Shown here: in pieces, positions 12,085-24,000 of the stretch | Numbering within the stretch: the first letter of the stretch is position 1 | How the letters are laid out: each line of letters opens with the position of its first letter | DNA from: Mixophyes australis | Taxonomy: Eukaryota; Chordata; Amphibia; Anura; Limnodynastidae | Reading direction: 5' to 3' | NCBI GenBank assembly: GCA_036250195.1 | Contig: JAVHZZ010000010.1 | Span: forward strand, 78,909,257-78,973,256 | DNA: 64,000 nt | The notes under the pieces: generated by a model | The model's database searches: none | Told to the model about the DNA's origin: nothing | What the model saw: the letters and a program-made list of their open reading frames with translations, nothing else | Translations under genes and position numbers: made by a program

Positions 12085-15000
12085 ACATATCACTGATAGT
12101 GTATGTAGATGAATGCATTATACGGTGATTACTGACATCTGAGGAAAATATACTCAATTAAAAAATAATTTTAGATTGCCAATTTTAAAATACATCTTAA
12201 GTTGACATAATTTGACTATTTTAAAAAATAAATAATGAAATAGAAACAAATAAGACACTTTCAATATCCTGGAGTCATCAACAAAATCAATAATGCAAAG
12301 GCTGTTATGACCAAAAAATGTTTCTCGTTCTGTAGATGAAAAAGTGCGAAGACATCATGTCAAGCATGGGGAACTGCAAATATAAGTTGACCACTTATAA
12401 GGTCTATCTCGCGACCTGCACAAATGACTTATGCATGTGTGTCTCTGACAACAAGACAAACTGTCTCTGTAGCAACCTTAACCAATTCTCCAAAGCTTGC
12501 GTTGAAGCTAGGGGACACCCCGGAAATTGGCGACGCCCAAATTTCTGTTGTAAGTAAAAGACACCTATCACTGTATAAATTCATTACTTTCTTCACAATC
12601 TTTTCTTCCCTTCTGATTACCCAAACTTACAAAGTTTTTCCTATTCCATACTAACTTAATGATATCCCTATTCATCAGTGATTCTAGTCTTTGTGCTGCA
12701 TAAGAATTGTAATCTGTTAGTTAGAGGCAAGTTTACAATAACTACTAAACAATTTTATTTACCTGTAAGCATTAGCAATGTTTTGTTTGTATATGGACCA
12801 TTCTCATTGTTTAATATTGAATTACTTATTTACCAGTAATCCGGTGGTGTTGTCGCTCTTTTCCATGAATACAGATATTGTGGAGGATTTAGGCATTGTG
12901 ATGTTGGACATTTGGTATATGTAGTGGCAGGTGAACAATACAGACACTTCTGTTTTCTCTAATGGATCTCCCTTAACTTTACATATCTCATATGCTTCTT
13001 TAGAATTCATTTCTTTAGGAAGACCAATTTCTGCAGTGTCTGAGTCCATTTTAAAATAATTGTTTCATCTCTTTTACAGCCCTTTTATCGGATTAATTAA
13101 ATACCTTAGAACAAGTAATCACAGTATACCAATGTTCTGTTTAAATTAGGGATGTGCACCGGCGACTTTTGAGGTCTCGTGTTTTGTGTTTTGGATCTGG
13201 TTTTCTCGATGTTTTGGGTTCGGATTTGTTTCGCAAAACACCTGCCGAAAGGTTTTGGTTCGGATTTAAGGTTTTGGATTCGGATTTTTTTTGAAAAAAG
13301 CATAAAAAGTTAAAAAATCAAGTTTTTGGGCTTATTTTCACTCCTACGCTATTATTGACCTCAATAACATTCAATAACAAGCATTTCCACTAATTTACCG
13401 TGTATTCTGAACAGCTCACAATATAGTTATTAGTCCAAAACGTTTGAACGAGGTATCTTTCTGGACTGCGTAGTGGAGTGGTCCCCACAATACAATAAGA
13501 AAACCATCAACTGGTCTTAATCGCACCAAAACATGTACCTGGACTGCGTAGAGGAGTGGGTCACCACAATATAAATTAAAAACCCTGAACTTGTATGATT
13601 CGCACCAATAATGTACCTGGACTGCGTAGAGGAGTGGGTCACCACAATATATATAATAAGAAAACCATCAACTTGTATGATTTGCACCAACAATGTACCT
13701 TGACTGCGTAGAGGAGTGGGTCACCACAATATATATAATAAGAAAACCATCAACTTGTATGATTCGCACCAATAATGTACCTTGACTGCGTAGAGGAGTG
13801 GGTCACCACAATATATATAATAAGAAAACCATCAACTGGTATGAATCGCACCGAATAATGTACCTGGACTGCGTAGAGGAGTGGGTCACCACAATATAAA
13901 TTAAAAACCCTGAACTTGTATGATTCGCACCAATAATGTACCTGGACTGCGTAGAGGAGTGGGTCACCACAATATATATAATAAGAAAACCATCAACTGG
14001 TATGAATCGCACCGAATAATGTACCTGGACTGCGTAGAGGAGTGGGTCACCACAATATAAATTAAAAACCCTGAACTTGTATGATTCGCACCAATAATGT
14101 ACCTGGACTGCGTAGAGGAGTGGGTCACCACAATATTATTAAAAAACCCTACACGGGTCTGAATTCCACCCAAAAAGTTTATGGACTGCGTAGTGTAGTG
14201 TTCCCCACAATATTATTTAAAAATTTTGCAGCAACAGTCAACGTTGTTTAATATCTGATACACCTCTATCTGGACTGCATAGTGGAGTGGCCCCGGTACC
14301 CAATTTGGTACCGGGGCCACAATACCTCCTCCAACCATGGTACAGACCATTCGTCATTGAGATCCCATCAAGTATGTTAAAGACAGACAGGGTCGAAGTG
14401 TTATTGGTTGACTTTGTAAACAATAAAACTGTCCCTGTTGCACATAGTTGTGCAATGAAGACTGACGTTTTCATTTAAAGGCACCATCTTTCAAGTGTAG
14501 TGTTTGTAAGTCATATTATACTTTTGGTAAAATCTGTTTATTTTGTTCCTCTTTATGGTAACTACTAATTGAATTAAAGTATTAAATAGAATTAAAGTAT
14601 TAAATAGAGTGGTATAGAGTGGTAGTGTGGTATAGAGTGGTCCCCACAATATAATAATAAAACCCTCAACTGGTCTGAATTCCACCAAACAAGTATCTGG
14701 ACTGTGTAGTGGGGTGGCCCCGATACCCAATTTGATACCGGGGCCACAATAAAATAAATACACCCTCAACTGGTCTGAATTCCACCAAACAAGTATCTGG
14801 ACTGCGTAGTGGGTGGCCCCGGTACCCAATTTGATACCGGGGCCACAATAAAATAAATACACCCTCAACTGGTCTGAATTCCACCAAACAAGTATCTGGA
14901 CTGCGTAGTGGGTGGCCCCGGTACCCAATTTGATACCGGGGCCACATTACCTCCTCCAATTTCCAAGTGTAGTGTTTATAACATCTTAACACTACACTAA

Positions 15001-18000
15001 TTCTAGCACGTCAAAACCTCTTGTTTTAAATAATGACAGGGCATTTAACTTTTGATTTAATTTATTGAATTTGTTGGCATTTTCTTTTACTTTTTGAACA
15101 TGGCAAACGACTGTTAAATGGTCACATAATGCCAAAAAAATAGTTGCAAGATGGAATTGTCCTTGGGCACTCCCACCCACCCTTATGTTGTTAAAATAGG
15201 ACATGCACACTTTAACAAACCAATCATTTCAGCGACAGGGCCTACCAAACAACTGTGGCTGAAATGATTGGTTTGCTTGGGCCCCCACACCAATAAAACA
15301 ATTCATCTCTCCCTGTACAAACTAAACAGGCTCTACTGAGGAAAGATGTCGTCCTCATCCTTAACCTCTGATTCCTCTCCCCCTACAGTGTGTACTTCCT
15401 CCTCCTCACACATTATAAATTCGTCCCCACTGGACTCCACAACCACAGGTCCCTCTGTACTGTCTGGAGGGCACTGCTGTACTTCATTGAGGAATTGATT
15501 ATTCATTTTTATAAACATCATTTTTTCAACGTTGTGAGGAAGCAACCTCCTTCGCCGCTCACTGACCAGGTTCCCCGCTGCACTAAAAACTCTTTCCGAG
15601 TACACACTGGAGGGGGGACAACTCAGTTAAAACATAGAGCCAGTTTGTACAGGGGCTTCCAAACTGCCTTTTGAAGTTCTACCACGTCACTACCTCTAGT
15701 TAATTTAGATTGCAAGGCTTGTAAATATAAATACTTTGAAGATAAAAAAAGCAGGCTGCACAGACTGTGGAGCTAGAAAGTTAAATTAAATGGACCACGT
15801 TACTTTGGTGGCTATCTATGCCCCCCCTTCCCCCGCCCTACACTTGTAGTTGAATATAAATAAAGCAGCCTGCATAGACTGTAGAACTAGAAATTCAAAT
15901 ATACAAAGAAATGGACAAAGGCAGTTTGGTATCTGTCTGCATCAGATCCCCTCTCCACTAGGAGTAAAACAGAAAACTTTTCAGCCGTTATATAATCTAG
16001 AATATAAATAGAAATTGAGAAAGGCAATTTGGTATCTGTCTACATCATAATCATCAACATCCTCCTCAGCGCCAGCTACATCAATATCCTCCTCCCGGTG
16101 TACAACATTCACACCTTCATTAGCCAAATCTGTAACTAGACTGTGGGTGATCCTTCCAGCATATGCAGAGGGCGTGCTGCAAATGCTGGATGGAGTCACC
16201 TCTTCCCATACAGTGATGGGAAGGTCAGGGTTCACAACCAACAACACCCTTGGACTCGCCTTGGGAATTTATGATGTCATCTGTTTAGAAGGCAGAGTTC
16301 TTTGCTGTTTTGTTGTTGTTGCTGACAGCATAACTCTCTTAAATTTTTTGTAGGGGGGGGAGGAGGAGGGCTTAGATCCTTGGGTGAAGCTGGACCACTA
16401 GTCATGAACACGGGCCAAGGCCTAAGCCGTTCCTTGCCACTACGTGTCGTAAATGGCATATTGCCAACTTTACGTTTCTCCTCAGATGATTTTAAGTTTC
16501 TCTTTTTGCTATTTTTGGAGAACTTGGGCTTTTTGGATTTTACATGCCCTGTACTAGGAGATTGGGCATCGGGCTTGCCAGATGACGTTGATGGCATTTC
16601 ATCGTCTATGTCATGACTAGTGGCAGCAGCTTCAGCATTAGGAGGAAGTGGGTCTTAATCTTTCCCTACTTTATCCTCCAAATTTTGGTTTTCTATTATA
16701 TGTAGCACAAGAGAGCGTACCCCTAAGCCACACACACTCGGCAAAGCCTTTAAAAATTATATGCGGCACAGGAGAGTAGCACTGGACTTATACTGCTGAA
16801 TCAGTGAACTTTGTAATAGCAGTACCACTGGATTTATACTGCTGAATCAGTGAACTTTGTAATAGCAGTACCACTGGACTTATACACTGCTGAATCAGTG
16901 AACTTTGTAATAGCAGTACCACTGGACTTATACACTGCTGAATCAGTGAACTTTGTAATAGCAGTACCACTGGACTTTTACTGCTGAATGTGTGAACTTG
17001 GTAATATTGCAGTACCAATGGGCTTATATACTGCTGGATTGGTTTTGCAAATTTGGTTATAATTATTATTTTTATTTTTTTTATAACTTTTATTTTATTG
17101 TTTAAAAAATTGGGAATAATGGGGAAATAACTATGCCCTTAGAAGCACAGAGCACAGGACACAGCACCACTGGACTGAACAGGACACAGCACAGGACCCA
17201 GCAGCACTACTGAACTCAGCAGGACACAGCACCACTGGACTGATACTGCAGAATGTGTGAACTTTGTAATATTGCAGAACCACTGGACTTTTACTGCTGA
17301 ATGTGTGAACTTGGTAATATTGCAGTACCAATGGGCTTATACTGCAGGATTGGTTGTGCAAATTTTGTTGTAATTAAAAAAAAAAATTAATTTGTTTTTT
17401 GTATTTTTTTTAAATAACTTTTTTTTATTTTTTTAAACACTTGGGAATATTGGGGAAATAACTATGCCCTTAGAAGCACAGAGCACAGGACACAGCACCA
17501 CTGGACTGAACAGGACACAGCACAGGACCCAGCAGCACCACTGACCTCAGAAGGACAGAGCACAGGACACAGCACCACTGGACTGAGCACAGCACAGCAC
17601 AGCACAGAACTTAACTGAACAGCACAGAACTTAACTGAACAGCACGAGATATAGAAGGACAGAGGACCACCTAACACACCCTCCCTCTACCCTGATCAAT
17701 GCCCGAGTGAAGATGGCGGCGACTAGCGGGGAATTTATAGGATCCGAGTATCGCGAGATCCGACAACGGGATTATGAGTCAGAGCCTCAGTTTCAGATTT
17801 GAATTTGACGCCAATACCCGGATCTGTCTCGGATCCGACTCGGATCGGCAACGTTCGGGTGGGCTCGGATTTCATAAATCCGAGTGAGCTCATCTCTAGT
17901 TTAAATACCTAAAACTCACAACAAGCAGGATTACAAACACAAACTGGATGAAAAAGTCCCTCTTAGGAGTAATTTATATAAGGATTGCAAGAGACAGAGA

Positions 18001-21000
18001 ACCTTTAAACTCCTGTTTGTTACCAATTCACTACTTTTCACACCACAGAGAGACTTGCTTTTTCTTTATTTCCATACACTTCTTCTATAATAAGGGCTGT
18101 CTATACCATTTTTTGCCACTTTGAATTGCAACTAAAAGATTTGTACATGTTTAGTATAGCACTATATACTGTATAATATCCTAAAATATACAAGCTTATT
18201 AAACAATGACACTTTTGTGACATGAAATTTACCTAATCTATAATATCAATATAGACTATATGGACAAAAGTATTCAGCCGCTTGACCATTACACCAACAG
18301 GGACTGTAATGACATTGTATTCAAATACGTTTACTTTAATATGATTTGGTCCCCTTTTTCAGCGATAACATCTTCCACCCACTCTTCTTGGAAGGCTTTC
18401 CACAAGATGCTGGAGTGTTTCTGTGGGAATGTGTGCCCATTCATTCTGTAGAGCTTTTATGAGGTCAGGCACTGATGTTGGACGAAAAGGCCTTGCTTGC
18501 AATCTCTGTTTCAGTTCATCCCAAAGGTGCTCGATGGGGTTGAGGTCAGGGCTCTGTGCGGGCCAGTCAAGTTCTTCCACACCGAACTGTTGCCACAAAG
18601 TTGGAAGCATAGAATTGTCCAAAATGACTTGGTATGCTGAAGCATTAAGATTGCCCTTCACTGAAAAAAAGGGGCCTAGCCCAAACCCTGAAAAACAGCC
18701 ATATAGCTTTATCCCTCCTCCACCAAACTTCACAGTTGGCATAATGCAGTCAGGCAAGTAACATTCTCCCAGCATCCGCCAAACCCAGACTCGCCCATCT
18801 GACTGCCAAACAAAGAAGCGTCACTTGTCACTCCACAGAACACGTTTCCACTGCTCCACAGTCCATTGTTGGTGTGCTTTACACCATTCCATCCAATGCA
18901 TGGCATTGGTCTTGGTGATGTGAGGCTTGAATGCAGCTGCTCTGCCATGGAAACCCATTCCATTAAGCTCCCGCCGCACAGTTTTTGTGCTTACATTAAT
19001 GTCAGTGGTAGTTCAGAACTCTTCAGCTATGGAATCAGCAAAGCTTTGGTGACTTTTACGCACCATGATCCTTAGCAGTCGTTGAACCCACTCTGTGATT
19101 TTACATGGTCTTCTGCTTCATGGCTGAGTTGCTGTTGTTCCTAAATGCTTCCACTTTCTAATAATATCACTTACAGTTGACCGTGTAATATCCAGCAGGG
19201 ATGAAATTTCACGAACCGTCTTATTGCAAAGGTGGCATCCTATCACAGTACCACATTTGAAGTCACTGAGCTCTTCAGAACAACCCATTTTGTATCACAA
19301 ATGTTTGCAAATGTAGACTGCATAGCTAGGTGCTTTATTTTATATACCTCTGGCAACAGATCTGATTGAAACCCCTCAATTAAATAATTAACAGGTGTGG
19401 CCAAATACTTTTGTCCATATTGTGTATATTTCTCTTTGCTTGGCATACTCACTCCTATAAATCTAATACATCCAGCAGTCACAGCAGTAGCAATTGCTAC
19501 AGTGACCCCTTGCTCAGGGAGACTGCTTTAGAAACAGAGCGATGAAGAAGGGAAGAGGTGCGACTGTCAGGGAACAGAACTTTTATCAGCCTGCATATAA
19601 TTTTCTTAAAGAAAACAAACACTACTAACCTCAATTTGCAGTAATTTTGCAGTACAAACGGTCATAGTCTAAAAACAAAATTCAACAAAATTCAAAAACA
19701 TTTTTAGTGCTAATGTTTATCAATTTACTTTTTTCTCTTTTTCTAGTTATCAGCTGCCCCAGCACCATGGAATTTTTTGAGTGTGCATCGTCATGTCCTG
19801 ATACTTGTTCTAACCCAGCTGCCAGTAAACTGTGTAAAATGAAGTGCTTAGAGGGATGTTCTTGTCCTCCAGGTAATATCCATCAGCATTTTGTGATACT
19901 TACATGTTTTGATTCCTTTTACAAATTTAAATATATAACATTAACAGTATCTATGCTATGTGTTTTTAAATGTATTGATTTTTTACAAATCACTTGTGGG
20001 GAAAAGCCTATGGAGGTATGCCTGCATAAACCTATAGGAAGCCGCAAACAGAGCTTGTGGCTTATTATTGGTCAGTGAGGCCACAGCCCGGTTAACACTT
20101 TTAACCAGCAGAATAAGCTGGGAAACAAACAGAAAAAACAGGGGAAAACTGGTTCAGTATGTAGCTCCCAGGGCTCCCCTAAAGGGTGGGCAAATTGCAG
20201 ATTATAAACAATCTAACAATTTTGGGAAATTTTCCCACCATATCTGGCTCACCAATAAAAATTTTGATAAATATCAGAAAATACGATGTTTTTACCACTC
20301 TACTGGGATGACAAACATTATTCCAGATCATTATACCTTTTAAATTCTTCTTAAGATCTGAACTCGACTTAATATAATTGTTTGAACCCTTATGACTTAC
20401 TCAACAAAGACCCTCATGAAGTTTAGTGTACCTGAACACTGGTCTCTAATCAATTGTGAAAAGTTCCATTTGTGTTCACATAAATGAGAATGCCTATAGG
20501 TTATTCTTTAGATAGTATATGGCCCCTCCAGATTCCATGCCTTCTCCCCAGTCTCTACTAACTTATGCTAAATTCAATGCTCTCAAGCAGTTTCTTTTTT
20601 ACATATATGGTGGAACTGTGTGGAGTTGTCACATTTTGGGGCGGATTTAGAGAACGTATTCTTGGAATTAAAGCGATCGATATCCCGAACAGCCTTAAGC
20701 ATACTTTACTCACTCTTACAATTCCTGAAGCTACTAAGCCCATTGATAAAATCATCAGACATATTCTAAGCACCACTAACTGCCAAATAGCATCTAATTG
20801 TAAGAATCCCAATCCCCCTTTGATTTAGTACATTGCCAAACGAACATAGTTTCCATACACCATTGGATATCTCTAAGTATTTAGAATAACTAATCCATGC
20901 CCTTCACTAAAGTTTGGAACTCGTGGATAACAAATTTAAGCGCCACCTACTCTGGCCATTCTCCTTACATTCACTTCCTGACCAATCCCTTCAGTCTCCC

Positions 21001-24000
21001 ACTCTTCCAGTACTTTGTTTATTTTATTTATACACCACATACAGTTTGATTTCTGTACCGAATTGAGATCATTTATAAGATTGTTGTGTAATTGTTTTTT
21101 GGGGTTGAACAGAATCTCTGTATGTCGGTGATAATTCAATAAACAGAATTTTTTTAAAAATTAGAGTTGCACCCACAATAACAGTGCTCAAAATGGATCA
21201 GAAATCACCAGAGGGCTAAATCACTTAAATTTCCCTCCCTTGTGAAGGGATTATAAACAATATGAATATTCTTGGGCCAGTCCTTTCCTCCTTACGCTCT
21301 TTTTCTCTTACTGCATTCAAGCCCTGCAAAGTAGCAAATGTCTTTTTGTGCTTCTCTCACAGTCATCAAACATGGCATTGGGGGTGAAATAGGTGGGCAG
21401 GGTGTGTTATGCTTATGCAATACATCCAGTCGTCTTACAGAGTAGTGTCACTATGGTTTTAGCAAAATAGTTTTGGGTTAGTTATACTCTGTAATAAACT
21501 ATCATGAGAATGACATCCCACATGCAGAACAAGAGAAGTGGCACAGTTCATGCATATAGAATGTACATTAAGTGAGACCTAGAGTATCGGCTTCTGCACC
21601 ACATGGTGATTTTATCAACCTCCAGTAGCTGCTAATAAGTAAGTGTGATAGTCACTGCATTTTGCAAGGCCCAGTAAATTAAGTCCAGGGAGAGCAGAAA
21701 ATTGACTCTCTGTATTGTATACTTATTGCTAGAATGGGATCATGACTGCAGGAGGCCTGAAGAGTGTGGTACTTAATCCACTGGACTGATCTCCTTAGTA
21801 ATAACAAAACTAATAATAATGCTTATAGGTGGCACAGAGGTTAGCATTACTGCCTCACAGTGCTGGACTATGGGTTCAATTCAGACTATCTGGAGTTTGT
21901 ATGTTCTCACAATATTCATGTAAGTTCATGTCAGTTTCCTCAAGGTGCTGTACTTTTCTCCCACAGTCCAAAAACATATTGGTAGGTTAATTGGTTGCTT
22001 ACAAAATGGACTTTAGTATGTCTTTGTGTGATACAGAATTTCACCTGTCTTATTAGGAACAGTGCCTCCACCCAAATCTTGACACGTGGTTTCTCTTCTG
22101 GGAAGTGCCCAGGGCCACAAACACGAAGAGGAGACTTGGGGAACCACTTGCCCACAACTATAACTATGACCACAAAGAAGAAAACACTTTAGTGGAACAT
22201 AAGATTTTTGTAGACGCCCCCCTGGCACATTTCTTAGATGAGGATTGGACAGCAACTCTTTTTCAGGATTTTAAAGGAAAAATATATCTTTAAGATTAAA
22301 TAATGACAGGACATAAAACAAATCAGCATACAATATAAAAGGCAACAATCACTAAAATATTAGAAAGCTAATAGTTTGCATAGCAACTCCTGTAATTTCC
22401 CTTGCACTACTACCTTTACCTCTCGCTTAGGGCCTATAAAAAGAGATACCTCTGACACTCCAGCTAGTTTGATTGCACAATTGCTTGCAGCAGTACTTCC
22501 CTTAGTAGCTTAACTTTTTACACAGGTTCTGCAATAATTTCACAGTATTTTTCACAGTTCACATCACACTCTACCAAACCCTTTAAACAAGTAAATGCCC
22601 AATAATATTTGTAGCTCTTTTGGTAGTGCTTACTAGTGGCCTGTGATCCATTTATTTTCCCTGTAGTCCTACAACTTCTGACAGCTGTAGCAATTTGTTA
22701 GCTCAGCAAACATCTATATCACTTGAAGCAGGCCAGTTTCTCAAAGCTATCCACCCTCTCTCCCTAATCTCTATTACTCTTGCAAACCATAGTTCAGTCC
22801 AGCGCTAGCAAAAGGCTATAAAACAAATTCACATTATTCAAGACTCCCCACACTATCCATAAACTCTTCACAGAGTAGCATGTCAGTCCACCAGCAAATA
22901 AGCAATATAACCAGCTATTGCTCCACTCCAAAGCTCCTTGTGTGAAAACTCCATCAATGGCTACTGTCTTCCACTCTGTCCCAAATGGCAGCTTTAAGCT
23001 TCTGTTTATTCTGTCACACTGCTTTGCTGCTGTCTTTCTCTGCTTCAGCTCAGTTTTTTCTCATTTCACAAACTTGAAATCTTTCTCCTGCAGCTTCTCT
23101 GTCTTCTCAGACTCCTCCCTCAGATTTTGCCTCACATACTTGGACTCCACCCTCTTGTTTTGGCACCTTTTTCTCTCCCTTTGTGCAGGCACATACACTG
23201 GGCTGTCTAAACACTTCCTCTGGACTCTCCACAGCAGCAGGGGAGCTTGCTGGGAGATGTAGTATTTCTCCTATCCTGGAGCATGCACAGTTGCACAGCG
23301 GAGCCTACATCACCCTAACATGAAAGGGCTGCATTGTATTTTGATAATAACTATATAAAATTGTAATTTTATCTGCAGTTCACTGTAAAACTATTTCCAG
23401 AACCAGATAAGACACACATATATTTTTGAGCAATATGATTTGCCCATCATCACTTTATTATTCAGGTGCATTAGACCCTTAATCTGGCTTTGCATTGTAG
23501 TTAATGGTATGTAAGTTAAAAAGTCATACAGTCATTTGGGGTTGATATGAAGGCCTAACTGTAGACAATCCATCTGACTTGTGTTTTTACCAAGCTGGTC
23601 ATTAAAAGGATAATATCTGCCCTAATTATAATTAGGGAAGATAAATAGCAGAGATAGGAAGGCTGATATTTGTCTTACAAAATGTAGAAACCAATCCTAC
23701 CTGACAGTCAACTTATGTTATGGGCCAGGAATAGAGGATTTAACAGAAGCATTAAGAAGTGGCAACCGAGTCCAGGGCCAGATTAACCATAGGGCTAACT
23801 GGGCTATAGCCCAGGGGCCTATGGCATCCAGGGGGCCCTTGAAAGTGCTCAGCAGCAGTATTGATCGGTCGGGGGCGCCCCCGGCATGATCAGTGCTGCT
23901 GAGCACTTTCACTGCGGTCCTTCTCCGGCGAGCTGTAGTCTCCTTACTGAGGAGATCTCGTGAGTCTCACTCTCACGAGATCTCCTCAGTAAAGAACGTA

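Larger units (their letters stand above)
13147..17898 (-). mobile_element. hAT-2: larger hAT relative with residual transposase and satellite arrays
   Basis: Ends are TAGGGATGTGC (13147) and GCTCATCTCTA (17898), flanked by an exact 8-bp duplication GTTTAAAT (13139-13146 and 17899-17906). Coding direction is minus: an N-terminal ORF (16597 to 15981), then a fragment of the C-terminal dimerisation domain (15605-15333). Between and around these are at least four tandem arrays (13432-14300, 14640-14960, 16781-17030, 17113-17650). It is a deletion or expansion derivative without a complete transposase. Confidence 0.88.

Noticed and set aside
13432..14300. CRISPR-like array
   Set aside because: Units are contiguous tandem repeats with no unique spacers, in a eukaryotic transposon.
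21826..21900. tRNA gene
   Set aside because: A and B box-like sequences belong to SINE heads; no cloverleaf with paired acceptor stem is present.
22918..23262. 114-codon serine/phenylalanine-rich ORF as a membrane protein
   Set aside because: Composition follows a C/T-rich repeat-like tract; no domain and no splice or promoter context.
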